A stretch of DNA of 64,000 nucleotides from Ulota crispa (GCA_963920765.1 OY987242.1:4986789-5050788), one strand, 5' to 3'. Counted from the first letter of the stretch, positions 46,415 to 57,950 are shown. Translations and numbers: made by a program. Notes: a model not told the origin generated them from the letters alone.

Positions 46415-46557
46415 TGAGAAAAATGTTTCCTAAACAAATGATACAAATGATCCATAATGATTGAAAATGTTCACAATGATTGTTAGATGACTCAATTACA
46501 ATCATTGTAAACATTTACAATCATTACGGACCAGTTGTTTAGAGCACAATTTTCTTT
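46415..46557. mobile_element. Decayed foldback related to 45,209
   Basis: The left arm AGAAAAATGTTTCCTAAACA and right arm TGTTTAGAGCACAATTTTCT pair imperfectly around an AATGATTG / CAATCATT core. The CTAAACAACTGGTCC motif is shared with the element at 45,209. The outer CACTA bases are lost. Confidence 0.5.
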
Positions 46558-47732
46558 TTTTGGAACAAAAATAACCATCCAATTTCATTCAAATATTATG
46601 AAGGACAATCTAATCAGAGATAGAACAAATCTTTTAATGCTTCATACCTCATATGAGAGTGGGAAATTTTTGGTTTTAAAATGTTTTAAAACTATTTTTC
46701 ACCCCTAAATCATTTTGGAAAAAAAAATCAACATGAAAACACATTTGAAATTCACTTAACTTTTTTTAATTTTCTGATTACAGTTTTCTCCTCTTTGTTT
46801 CACTTTGTTTACTTTCGTAGCCTCAAACAAAACAAGTAGTTTTTAATGCGACTCTCATTTGAATACTGTACAATCTTTAGGTTGACACTTTGAGAATGAG
46901 GTTCTTGACTCAAATTAATTTGTTACATTTTGAGGATCTTTGGGTTGCCTTATTTTACTTTCACGTACATGATAAAGATTTTGTTTCTATAACTACAACA
47001 TACGTACGCATTGCATATTCAAATTTCAATTTGATGTAAAGAATTTTTGATAATCACCCTTTATCTTAGGATATTTTGATGAATATCTTTGATTTTTGGG
47101 ATTTTAAAAATAACCCTTGTAGGGGTTTTAGAGATGGTAGAATGATCAATATTTCTACATGTCACAAAACAAGTTGTTTGTGTGCATGCACGTTCATGGC
47201 AAGAAAGTGAAGGGCACTTGATGCAATGGCAAGAACTACCTATGTTTTATTTTTTGGCACATAACAAGCAATGCTTAATGCTTGTATGTGTAATAAGTAA
47301 ATTTTGACACAATGATGCACAAGACAACACTATTTGGTGAGTGTAAAAAGGTGAGTCCATGAGCAAAGAGTCAAGATTTTGTGAGCAAGAACCATTTCTA
47401 AGCTCAATATCATTAGAAAATTTCAAAAACAAAGAAAGTTTATTAAGAGATTGAAGTTTATGATGCACAATTATAAGACTCTATCTAAAAGTTATAGGTA
47501 AAATTTAATATTTTGACAAAAAATCTAGGTTCATAGCTCTCGACTCATGGATTATTGCTCACAATATAGCATTCCCTATGATGCACACATGCCAACCGGT
47601 CATTTTTTTTATAACAACATTATGGTTAAGAATGTGATTGCCAAACTTGCATGCACAACATTCCCAAAGCTCTCCATAACCCTTATATTCTCAAAGATAT
47701 CCCCACAATTTCCAAAATCTCAAGGGTATCCA
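46558..47732. other. AT-rich intergenic DNA
   Basis: No feature recognised. Confidence 0.4.
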
Positions 47733-48098
47733 TTAACCTCTAAATGTCCAAGAGGACAAAAGTTGTCCTTTGGCTCTGAAAAAAGGTTCCGTGAGCTAGA
47801 AAAAAATTGTTTTTCATCTAATTTATTCTAGAAGTGATCATTAACACGTAGTGCATCATGGAAGGCAAAAAAAAATCATCAAATACACTCATGTTTTTAG
47901 TTACTCCAAGTTGTGAGAAAATTCAAGATCACTATGTTAGGTCCCAAGTTACCCTTATTACAATTTTCATGAGATAAGCTTGCACTGTTGCCTTCTCCAA
48001 CTTTTTAAAGCAAGACTATTGATGCCCATATGCAAAAACATTGTAGATTGCTACAAGCAGGGCATGCCATGGTGACCCATCCGTCCTTTAAAGATTAA
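47733..48098. mobile_element. TTAA-flanked element, 366 bp
   Basis: The left end is TTAACCTCTAAATGTCC and the right end CCGTCCTTTAAAGATTAA. An AGGACAAAAGTTGTCCT palindrome lies just inside the left end, as in family B. Non-coding. Confidence 0.6.
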
Positions 48099-50390
48099 CA
48101 AATTGCAAAACACAGAGATAATTATCAAAGTTTCCCTTTTATAATAACAAAAACTAACGTGAGAAACCAGAAAACATAGCTTCGTCAACCCAATGAACAG
48201 CAGGACTATTTCACAAGCTCACATCAATCAAAATACCCACAATTGAGGCCAAGATAAAACTAACCTAAGTCACGTACAAGGAAAGAAATCCAATGGATAA
48301 GCAACAAGGTAGTTATGAGTGGGGACTTGTTCAAATTAACATTTGAAATCTAATTGTAACAAACTTCGAAATTATTTTTTAAGAAAACTACTGAAGTGTT
48401 GATATTTAAGGTTTTGTACCACTCTTTTTATATTGTTGATGATATTTTCTTTTTGAGATCTTTTAAGGGATTTTAGGAAGTGTGAAACAAATTTCTCAAA
48501 GTTTAGAAGAAACCTAATTTCTGCTTGATTGTTCACAAAAGCGCTTGACTCAATAGAATGTATACTCCACTGGCAAGCTCCCCACCCTTGACCACTGGTC
48601 ATAAATGGGGCTAAATTTAGTAAACTTTCATCTTTTTATTTCTATAGCTGTCTATCTATTAGAAAGACTCAAGTGTCTATCTATACAAGAATCAAAATTT
48701 TGAAATTCTCTACTATAAAGTATTGGACGTTTGTCCATCACCAAAAAGTGCACTTTATGATTGTCACTTAAAAAGTGCTTCATCAAAATTCAAATTTCTT
48801 TACTAATGCCAAAAATTTGAAAATTTCTATTGAGAAGTATGCTTCAAATTTTGTTAAAAATTCAATAGTTTCTTGGTAAAAATCATGAAAACTTGAAAGC
48901 TATCCCAGGTAAAGTTTCAAAAAAAAAGGATTGAAAAAAATCTTTATTTTATTAATCTTGAAGAAATTTGGCATTTCATTTGTTATTAATTTGCTATTTC
49001 TATTACAAATTTTTGTTACAAAGCATCAAGATTGCTTTTGTTATGGGAACTTTGAAATTCTTTATCATCACCAAAAATTTGAAATTCTCTACCAAAGAGA
49101 GGGGAGAAGAAAAGGTAGGGAAAGAGAAGTTGAAAAGTCACCAAAAACTTGAGGAAAATCATGGAGGGGAAAAGGGAGGGAAGAGAGGGAAGGAAGGGTG
49201 AAAAATTGTTGTGATAGAGCTACAGATTCTAAGGAAAGTGTTGGGAATAGAAAACACAACGAGAACACAAAAGAGATATAACAAAGTATGCAAGGAGAAG
49301 AAGTAACATGTGTTATAATCCAAGTAGGTTTCCCTACTATATACAAGGGAAGACCAAAGATAGAAAGTAAAAATCCTTCTCTACTATTGGTCCATGGGAT
49401 CCCTTTACTAAAGTAAACTCCAGTGAACTCTCGTTAATTATGTGTAGAGCGTATTAATAGAATACTTATCTCAACAAAAATGAAGGTAAAGAGAGGATCA
49501 AGTTGGACAAAGCATGTAGCTTAAAAAGAGGAAAACAACATGTGAAACTAGGCAAAGAGCATGCACAGCGTACTCATTTCTATAAACTTGAAGATTTTTT
49601 TCATTAATAATGAGGTGCATACAAAATCTATACACAATGTCCCAAAAGTATTGCTATTCTCTAGTACTTTTTAAACATCACCTCAAAATGCCCAAAATAT
49701 TCTAAACTATTAAATTTCCAATCTTTCCAATTTTCCAAGTCACCTAATTGTTTGTTTGAAACCAAACAATTTGTTATTAACTGTGTGTATACGTAGGCTC
49801 TTGTCACAGTACTTGACACAATTTCTTCGTTTGCTTCGTTTGAACACGTGCTTGCTGTTGATGATGTGCTTGGAATAAGCATAATTGCTGCTTTTCTAGC
49901 ACTAATTAGTAATGTTTGTAAGGATACAATTTTGTTTATGCAAGTAAAATCTTTTAAAGCCAATATTAGAAATTGTTGTTTTGTTGAGTCTTGAGGAAAC
50001 TTGTTTTTTAAACTTCCATGGGGCTTCATTATTCTTCTACTTGTACTTAATTTTTGGCCAAAACAATGGTTTAATTTTTTTTACGTAGAACAATATCATA
50101 AAAAAAAGGTCCTTGAGAACTATAGTACATTTAACTCAATATGTCATTATATAGGTCTTTTACAGTGACAAACAAAACTAAGTACTATTTTCAATAAGTG
50201 AACTTCAAAATACAATTTCAAACAATCTACATAATATTTTGTAGAGCTATAAATTGTATTCGGAAGTAAAGAGAGTTGTGAACATGTATGCAAAACCATA
50301 AATCAAATTAAAAAGTATATAGTTTTTTACAACCTATAATCAACAACTATATGCAAGTATTCAGTATTGTTCAACTTACTTCTTTGAACT
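48099..50390. other. Intergenic DNA with repeated AAATTTGAAATTCTCTA motifs
   Basis: Between 48,690 and 49,100 the motif TTGAAATTCTCTAC and variants recur at least four times. Part of 48,530-48,650 resembles 51,885-51,960. A 122-codon frame on the - strand at 49,661-50,029 is not recognised. CACAATGTCCCAAAAGTATT near 49,634 resembles a Tc1 terminus, but no partner was found right of the transposase. Confidence 0.35.
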
Positions 50391-51389
50391 TCAATAATCT
50401 GTCCAATAGCCTTTAGTAGCCAATACAATAGCAATTCTTTGCGGCATGCTTTCATACAATGCCAAGCAATTCTCCTAACTAAAACCTGAGAAAACTGTAC
50501 ACATACGCTCCCACAATTCTTCAATTCCTCTTGGAGGCGTAGAAAACTCATTCAATCGCCGTTTCAAAAGAGTCCAAAAATGCTCTATGGGATTCAAATC
50601 TGGAGATTGAGCAGGCCATTGGAGAAGCTCAAATGGTTGCAATTTAAACCATCCTTGCACCAACTTGCTTGTGTGTTTTGGATCACTATTTTGCTAAAAC
50701 ACTAAATTGCTTGGATCCATACTATAGTATCGGATTGTAGACCACAAAAAGTTTTCTAAAATAAATTTGTACTTATGCTGATCCATAATACCTTCAATCC
50801 TATACCAAGCTCCATCTCTAGATGCTGTCATACAATCCCAAATCATGATATTCCCACCACTATGTTTCACTATTTGACAAACATGTCGCGGTTGAACATG
50901 TTCTCCATCTCTAATCCAGCACCAAGACCTACTATCTGAATTAAACCTATTTATCTTTGTCTCATCACTGAAGATAACACGTTTCCAATCATGAATTGTC
51001 CAGTTTGCATACCTTTGAGCAAACCTTAAATGTGCCAAAACATGTCTCTATGCCAAAAAAAATTTCTTCTATTGCACCCTTGCAGCCAAACCTTCTCCTC
51101 TCAAAGCACGCCTCACGGTAATGTTAGATACAATTTTACCTATCTTGTTTTGAAATTGTTTTACTATCTTTGAAACAGTTTTAAGACAACATTTAGTGAG
51201 TAGGGTTGAGCAACGTTGCCTCCTTCTCGCATTAAGATGCTTTGGACGGCCTCCTTTCTGTTTCTCCACCTCTTTGGTAATCTCCTTTCGCAATTGAGCC
51301 ACCCATGATTGACTCCTACCAGCTGAAACAACTACTTTCCGTGTCGACAAACCGCTCCAAAGTTGAGACAAAGCAACGTTTCTTTCATC
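50391..51389 (-). pseudogene. Tc1/mariner transposase pseudogene
   Basis: One - strand frame reads through about 330 codons as a Tc1-type DDE transposase: helix-turn-helix (WSGLSTRKVVVSAGRS), GRPKHL linker, catalytic core and carboxy terminus (ESMPQRIAIVLATKG). The first catalytic Asp is in VIFSDETKINRF. The second sits in QNSDPKHTSK, where the family usually has D-N-D, so the catalytic Asp appears to be Asn. The Glu is in SPDLNPIEHFW. Four in-frame stops (near 51,069, 51,045, 50,691 and 50,472) are all TAG; the frame then ends at TGA 50,391-50,393. No frameshift is seen. A working protein would cut and paste DNA at TA sites. Confidence 0.88.
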
Positions 51390-52243
51390 TCAATTACAAG
51401 AGCCATACTCAAACAATAGAGAACCCTCACAATCCTCACAAAGCCCACAAATGTAAAATCGCAACACACCAACAACCTCTCCAAAACAAGCGCAAACACT
51501 CACTGAAACAAGTTTTGAAGTGCAACGGACGGTTTTGAACAGTGTTGAGTACTAAAACCCTAGGTGGTTCACACCCTTAGTTCTAAAGCATTTTATCACT
51601 TTTCCACCTTTTGTTTTCACACACATGAGTGAAACAAGTTGTTTTCACATTTCTATCATTCACTTTAACAATTCATGTTATCAAGTGCCAATTAACTCTA
51701 GTTAATGTTGAGTTTTCTTTTTAAGTATTTGATTTTGTTCGTCACTGTAAATACATGATTGATCTTTTACTTTGCAATTGATTTTACTTTACATTTTTTC
51801 TAATTTTAAATACTAACTATATCTAATTCAATACCTCTTACATTAAACTTTCCAATAAAAATTAAGAACTACAGTATTTTAGTTATTCACGAAAGAGCTT
51901 GACCCAATAGTGCCAAATTTAGTAAAACTTTCGTCCATTTACTTTATTACTACAAAAGCAACAAATAATTACCTATATGGGCAAATTTGGAATTTAAGCA
52001 CATTTCAGCAATATTTTCTATGCCACTTGAAGTAGTTATGACGATCGCACTTGATATCTCAGTCCATGTACCGGAAATCAAATTATAGGGGGTTTCGGCG
52101 GATGAAAATCATCATGAGTCCAATTATTTGCAAAAACTCAAAGATCTGTACATCGAGTCATGAGTAGGGATTCCGTAGATTCGAAGCACCTAACTGTCTC
52201 CATGGCTTGGAGTTAGTTTGAGATACAGGTTGGAGAATGACTA
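51390..52243. other. Intergenic DNA
   Basis: Likely contains the 5-prime flank of the mariner relic; its terminal repeat could not be located. No other feature. Confidence 0.35.
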
Positions 52244-52532
52244 CACTAAATACTGCATTTAAGTTGCGCCCTATCTTGAAAAGTTATCCTGTAGTCCGTT
52301 GCTTGGTCACTTGGAGGTGCACACAACTTTTCATACGTTTGGATATCACATGGTTTATGACTGGACATTGCCAGTTTATTTTTTAGTTGTAACTTTGTTG
52401 TTGTTGTTAAGCTTCTTCAAAAAAATTATGACAAAAGTTATTGATGAAAATTACTATAATATTAATAAGTCTTTATATAGTGTAAAATGTTGAGAAATGA
52501 GTGTGGAGCAACCTAAATACAAAATTTTGGTG
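52244..52532. mobile_element. TA-flanked CACTAAATACTGC element (copy R2)
   Basis: The ends are CACTAAATACTGCATTTAAG and CTAAATACAAAATTTTGGTG, with TA at 52,242-52,243 and 52,533-52,534. Shares GTCACTTGGAGGTGCA and GTGTGGAGCAACCTAAAT with R3/R4. 289 bp. Confidence 0.7.
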
Positions 52533-52534
52533 TA

Positions 52535-53893
52535 GAAGCATTTTGACAATGAGGTTTTTTTGGTATATTCAAGGTTGTTTTCATCTTTTCCAAATTTGAT
52601 TCTTTTTCAAGAATCCCAACATTGAAAAGCTTTATTTGTTTTACTTACAAGGCATTAAGTAGAAATTTTCCCTTATTGTGGACTATTTCATATTTACCCA
52701 ACTTAACCAAGGACATCTAATTGAGGGTCTTTGAGTCCAAATTTCAAAATTTCAAATTCTACTTACTATGGCATATATTAGAATTTCCGTATATTATGTT
52801 GAATAATTTTTTTGAAAAGTCTTACCCCAAGACCACTTAAAGGTAAAGAAAAGATTAGGTGGAGATGGAGGCAGGCCTTGAGTTTACTAAAAGAATTTCC
52901 CTCCGGATTACATCTTGTATGTGATGCAAGTTGCACCATAAGCAATAAGTTTTTCTTATGTCTTTTGACATTGTCAAGGTTTTGAAGGAGTAAAAGAAAA
53001 GGTCAAAATTAAAGTTGAGCTCCCCTGCAAGGCTTAGAGCTTGCATCTCAAAGCCTCTCATGTATTGCCCTTCAAATGGGCAACTATCGGGGCTTGGCTT
53101 GATTGCCCTCCCGGATGAGGTTTAATGTGGATACACTATTTGTAAAGGTTTGAGAGGCCTACCCTTGCCAAGCTCATGCTCAAAATTGTCAAGTTTGATT
53201 GCCTTTTGCAAATTTTAGAGAGTGCTTTAATGTTGGTTTTTTTTTGTGGTTTGATCCATTTAAACAAAGAGTAAAGGATTTGGTGTCAATTTGGTTAGCA
53301 AGAGGAGTTGATTGGTGAACCAAGCATGTGGTTTGCAAGAGCGGTCCACTTGACATTTGCAACCCTACTAGCATTTGCAAGCAAGCTTAGTCAAGCTTTA
53401 GCATGCTTGTTTAAAAAGCAACATTGGAAGTCAGGCCCATAATTGTTTCTTTCTAGTTATTCCATGCACTTCAAGAGCTAAAATGATAAGGGAACAAGAA
53501 TTATTGTAGTTTTGTACACACCTCTCTGGAGATGTACAAGTTGGAACGGTCATGGCGTGATATTGACCAACCAATTGTGCCAAGGCTTGTTGTTCTTCCA
53601 TCTCTTTCCTTGCTCCCTTTCCTGTAAATGAAGATTATATGCGTGTCTCGCCATGGAGCAACCAACCAATTATGGAACATGATGCTCTACGGTATATTAG
53701 ACAAGGACCATAAAATCACAAAGATTGATGCATCTTTCAAAATGTGAAGAGAGGGGAGGAGTTATGACCATTTGTCTGTATCTATTTTTTCAATTGCCTA
53801 ATGCCATACGGCAACTAGAATGACAAGGGTGCTGGCTAAATATTGAAAAAAGGATGTACATTGGTAGTAACCAACAATATGGCCCACTCTCAT
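52535..53893. other. Intergenic DNA
   Basis: The segment near 52,855-52,900 (GGAGATGGAGGCAGGCC, ACTAAAAGAA) is similar to 28,700-28,740. No gene recognised. Confidence 0.35.
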
Positions 53894-54229
53894 AGCATCT
53901 CCACCACATTGGCAAAAATTCATCCTAGGGAAACATTGACTTTGCTAGTTCCCTAATTGCAATTTCCCCCACCCGCACAACTAGGCAATATAGTGATGAA
54001 CCAGTAACAAGCCTTCTTGCTTGAAAAAGTAGATAGAATCTTCATCATTGCTTACTCAACTTTTTAATTGATAAAAGAAAAATTGTATTTAGAAGAGTTG
54101 CTGTACATTAGAAAAATACAATTTTTGCAATGGAAGAATTTTTTTTTTGTCCAGTCCAAGCATCAGTTGTCATCTTTTCATCTGAAAATGTCTCTAACAC
54201 AGCCTCTTGCCAGACCAAGTGGAGATGCT
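53894..54229. mobile_element. Possible Harbinger-like element
   Basis: The inverted ends AGCATCTCCACCACATTGG and CCAAGTGGAGATGCT resemble the GCATCTCCA termini common in plant Harbinger/Tourist elements. No matching target duplication was found, so the call is tentative. Confidence 0.4.
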
Positions 54230-54267
54230 TTATGCCAATTCTACCTCCTAGACAGCACGGGAGGAGG

Positions 54268-54345
54268 TTTTGCATTTGTAACTCTAGAACCGCTATGAAA
54301 GAGGCTTTGCATTTGTAACTCTAGAACCGCTACGAAAGAGGCTTT
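54268..54345. repeat. 37-bp tandem duplication
   Basis: TGCATTTGTAACTCTAGAAC begins at 54,271 and again at 54,308, with AACCGCTAYGAAAGAGGC completing each unit. Confidence 0.85.
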
Positions 54346-54390
54346 GCACCTGAAGAAGTTGCCCTAAAGAGCTTTGATGGGTTTAACTAG

Positions 54391-54508
54391 CACTACAACA
54401 AAATGGACATTTTATGACTGAGTTATGCCTATCATGAGTCATTTTGAGGTATAAATGACTCACAATAGTCATAGCTCAAAGTCATAAAATGCCCATTCTG
54501 TTGTAGTG
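54391..54508. mobile_element. CACTACAACAAAA foldback, 118 bp, CACTA-like
   Basis: The ends are CACTACAACAAAATGG and CCATTCTGTTGTAGTG, and TTTTATGACT is paired inside. The 3-bp flanks TAG (54,388-54,390) and TAG (54,509-54,511) are identical. Centre holds ATGAGTCATT / AATGACTCA. Confidence 0.88.
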
Positions 54509-54833
54509 TAGACACTCCTGTAAGCAAAGAGCCTCTCATAGCATAGTTGCCAAACAAAACAAAATCGCAAATATTCTTCAATCCTCCCTACAAAACATGA
54601 TTGGAACTTGGTTCTAGAAACCAACTTTGCTACTCCCGTACTTGAGCAAAGTAGCGGTTTCTTGGAATAAAAATTCCAGGTACACTGTTCCATAATAAGG
54701 AGAACTTCTATCTACCAAGTTGTTTACAATAGCTGAAGAGAGTTAATTAAGTTTCTACTTAACTACCCACGGTATTATGAGGTTTGTCTAGATACCATCT
54801 TCATCTCAAACCTTAAAACAAGCAAGATCACTT

Positions 54834-55075
54834 CACTAAATATTGCATTTAGGTTGCCTTACTCTTGAAAGTTACCTCACGACTCATTAGTTGACCACTT
54901 GGAGGTGCATGCAAACTATATAGATACTAGAATTTTACATGATTAACAACTTGGAAGTCAAAACTTTATTTTTTTTACAATTTTCTTGTTGTTGCCAAGC
55001 TTTTTTATTGAAAGTATTCTATAGTGGAAAATGATGAGAGATTAGTGTGGGGCAACCTAAATGCATTGTTCAATG
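54834..55075. mobile_element. CACTAAATATTGC element (copy R3)
   Basis: The ends are CACTAAATATTGCATTTAGG and CCTAAATGCATTGTTCAATG. TA on the right (55,076-55,077), TT on the left. Shares GACCACTTGGAGGTGCATG with R2. It ends only 7 bp before R4. Confidence 0.7.
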
Positions 55076-55082
55076 TACAGTA

Positions 55083-55381
55083 CAAAGAATCTTGTGTTTA
55101 TGTTGCCTTAACAATTCCGTTGCAGCACCCTTAAAAATTCTCTCATGTCTCTTCACATGGTCACCTGCAAGTGCATACAACTATTTACATACAGTAGTAG
55201 GATTTCACACAGTTTAAAACTTGGACGCTGAAAGTTTGTTTTTCACAGCTTTGTTGTGGTTGCAAGGTAAAAACAGTTAATTCTACTAATTATTAATGAA
55301 TTTTCCTAAAGTATCAAAAAATATTTACATAGTGTAATATCTAAACACATTAGTGTGGGGCTACCTAAATGCAATACTCAG
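55083..55381. mobile_element. TA-flanked element (copy R4), head-to-tail with R3
   Basis: The left end is CAAAGAATCTTGTGTTTATG, more diverged; the right end is CTACCTAAATGCAATACTCAG. TA at 55,081-55,082 and 55,382-55,383. Body TGGTCACCTGCAAGTGCAT matches R2/R3. Confidence 0.65.
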
Positions 55382-55531
55382 TACACCACTCCGGATGTGG
55401 AACTTTGTCACTATTCCTGTTGCGATCGATATGAACAGCAAATCCCTCTCTTTCCAATGTCATCCACAATCATTTTCATGCAATGGAACTCTGGAAAAAC
55501 GACAGCACATAGCGGGGGTGCACCATTCTCA

Positions 55532-55785
55532 ACACCATATTAAGTAATCTGGAAAAAAGGGGTCCCATTTTGTATTTCACCTAAAACCCAAAAAGTCACC
55601 TTAAACCAGATTCGAAGGTATTAGATTCACTTTGAGCCACTACGATTTTTTCCCTCACAAATTTCTCCTTTCAAGTGAGGACAAGTGTACCAAAAAAAAC
55701 ACTGGAGCTCGGAACTAGATGATTACCTAGAACCTTCAAAAGTCCCAAAAAGTACCCTTTTTCCCAGATTACTTAATATGGTGTT
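55532..55785. mobile_element. ACACCATATT foldback (copy G3), 5-bp duplication
   Basis: The ends are ACACCATATTAAGTAATCTG and CAGATTACTTAATATGGTGTT. The flanks TCTCA (55,527-55,531) and TCTCA (55,786-55,790) are identical. The interior shares the AAAAAGGG / CCCTTTTT pairing and a GACTTTT-AAGGT motif with G2. Confidence 0.8.
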
Positions 55786-55895
55786 TCTCACTTCCCACCT
55801 GGTAAAAGACACAAAACCCAGTTCCAGATGACCCGGTATTTGTTGAGGACAAAACAAGGGCAACGCACATGCTGCTAGCAGGCTCTGCCATTTGC

Positions 55896-55990
55896 CATCC
55901 ATCCACCACCATCCGCCATCCATTCGCCACCATCCGCCATCCATCCGCCACCATCCGCCATCCATCTGCCACCATCCACCATCCACCTGC
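55896..55990. repeat. 21-bp minisatellite
   Basis: Four to five units of ATCCGCCATCCATCCGCCACC with single-base variants. It creates open frames in several frames on both strands (Trp/Met/Gly-rich peptides), none a gene. Confidence 0.9.
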
Positions 55991-56454
55991 CAGGACACGT
56001 GGGGACGCAAGGTGGAGGGCCTTCTTGCTACCTGGCAAAGTGGAGTGGTGGGTTGGCAGTTGTGAAATTTGCCAGGGCCAACTCCAATGCTACACCAGGC
56101 AGTGGCACATAAGTTTCATTGGTGCCATTTGGCACCCGCCACGAAGACAAAGCATGTGCGCAGCCCTACAAACAAAGCTTGCTCGGATGAGGTCTTGGAT
56201 TGCCCGTGAGATTGATGAATGAAAGTGCCAATGTCAAGTATTGTCATTTCTGCATCTCTCAATGACAAACCAACATAATGGCCACTATTGGGTGTCAAAC
56301 CTTTGATTTTTAAAGGTTTTTTGATAACTGTATCAAGAAATTTACTCAAAGTCACGGGGTGGTACTCATATCATAATTTACAAAGTTATCATCTTTGCAA
56401 AGCTTCACAAACTACTTTATAAACATTTCAATAAGTCTTCATAACGTATATATG
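55991..56454. other. Intergenic DNA
   Basis: Locally GC-richer to about 56,200. No recognised gene. Confidence 0.35.
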
Positions 56455-56935
56455 GGATAGTGTCACAAAAATTGATGTGTGATATTAAAAATTGGACATG
56501 TGTGATATTACAAAGGTTGCTATGATTGTCTCTATAATATCACACAAAGTGAAGGTGTGAAATTAAAGAGGTTAGGATGTGATAATACAGAGGTTTAATG
56601 TGATATTACAAAGATTGCTAGGATTGTATCCATAATATCATAGAAAACGGAGATGTGATATTAAAAAGGTTAGGGTGTGATATTAAAGTGGTAGGATGTG
56701 ATATTAAAGAGGTTAGTGTTACTACTAATCATACTACTAAAATTTCAATTACCTTTGTAATATCACATCCTAAACATCTTTAATATCACATATCCACTCT
56801 CTATGATGTTATGGATATATTCATAGTGACCTTTGTAATATCACATTTGACCTCTTTAATATCACATCCTAACTCTTCAATATCACGTCCTACCCTCTTT
56901 AATGTCACATCCTACCCTCTTTAATGTCACAAAAT
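56455..56935. repeat. Foldback array of TGTGATATTA motifs
   Basis: The left half carries at least seven direct copies of TGTGATATTA followed by AAGAGGTTAGG-like sequence or CAAAGRTTGCTAGGATTG. The right half carries at least six complementary copies (TAATATCACATCC). The halves meet near 56,725. The transcript could fold in many registers. No target duplication found. Confidence 0.75.
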
Positions 56936-57211
56936 TGTGTAAATTATAATTTATGACTTAGTAGTGAGAGGAGGTTAGTGTACTAGAAGAGAGCTACAAG
57001 ATCACTTAATAACTTTTATAGAGAAAAGCCATAACTAGTTTGAGTTGTCATTCACCTCATTCACCTCTATACGTGGGTGATAAAGTTATCAAACTTGATA
57101 ACTTGGGAAAGTGGTTAAATTATGAGGTGAATCCTGCTAGAGTTATACAAGAGGAAACACCAAGGTTTGACACCCACTACTTGGAGATCAAAACGCCTAC
57201 TAGTGCACTAA
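56936..57211. other. Intergenic DNA
   Basis: One 63-codon frame at 57,040-57,231 (+) ends inside the next element; not recognised. Confidence 0.35.
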
Positions 57212-57947
57212 GGGCATCTCCACCAGTCTAGTGGAAATGAGACAAGGAGAAAGGGTCTAAGCAAGCCTAGTTTCTGTGGCCTTTCATGCACGGTTTAATT
57301 TTTGTTTTCAACAAGGTAGAGTGACCAGCATCCCGAAATGCAAGCAAGTAAGGAAATTCTAGCTAAAATTGGAACAAATGAATGATTTATGGAAGTTCAT
57401 CCAAAAAATTGCTAATATAAGCTACTTTCATCCAAAATTTGGTGAATTGGATTTTGCTCTGAGAAGAATCCGGCAATTTCATCCAACTTTTCACACAAAA
57501 ATCTTAGTGTACTAATTGCCACCAGAGATTTGAGGTATGATTTAAGCAAAAATTTGCCAACAAATTAAATGCTACTCTCACAGCTGGGCTACAAGAGTCC
57601 ACTGATGGCTTGCAATAATGACTTAGGAGCAATATATCTACAATGGCAAATCTCAAGCATTGCCTAGATGTTGCTACATTGGGCTATGACAAGTTTCATA
57701 CCAGTAGATTAGGAGTATTGATGTAACACTCCATACTTAGGACAAAGATACAATTCTAGACACCAAAAGACCGCAAATTGATCTTGCCATAAAACTTTGA
57801 AGTCACGGCAACAATGTCCTTGAAGGTCAATTTGACGAGGCCGCTACAACTCTTTCCCTCCACGATACACCGGTGGAGATCCAACAAGGGAGAAACAATC
57901 ACCACGCACGCCATCTACCTTTAAAGAGTGAACGGGTGGAGATACTC
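57212..57947. mobile_element. Harbinger/Tourist-like element with TAA duplication
   Basis: The left end GGGCATCTCCACCAGTC and right end GGTGGAGATACTC form an inverted repeat of the GCATCTCCA type typical of plant PIF/Harbinger elements. The flanks TAA (57,209-57,211) and TAA (57,948-57,950) fit the TWA target of that superfamily. 736 bp, no transposase frame. Confidence 0.7.
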
Positions 57948-57950
57948 TAA

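Noticed and set aside
49634..49680. CACAATGTCCCAAAAGTATT as the left terminal repeat of the mariner element
   Set aside because: No inverted partner could be found to the right of the transposase, so element borders are left open.
50391..51389. TAG read as glutamine (variant genetic code)
   Set aside because: Possible but not favoured: the copy also seems to lack a catalytic Asp, tubulin uses only CAG for Gln, and the gypsy relic has TGA stops as well, so transposon decay is simpler.
53894..54229. Firm Harbinger assignment
   Set aside because: The inverted ends fit but no TWA duplication is present; kept only as a tentative feature.
55723..56222. Trp/Met/Gly-rich and His/Pro/Thr-rich repeating frames on both strands
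   Set aside because: Translation of a 21-bp minisatellite, open on both strands because the unit length is a multiple of three.
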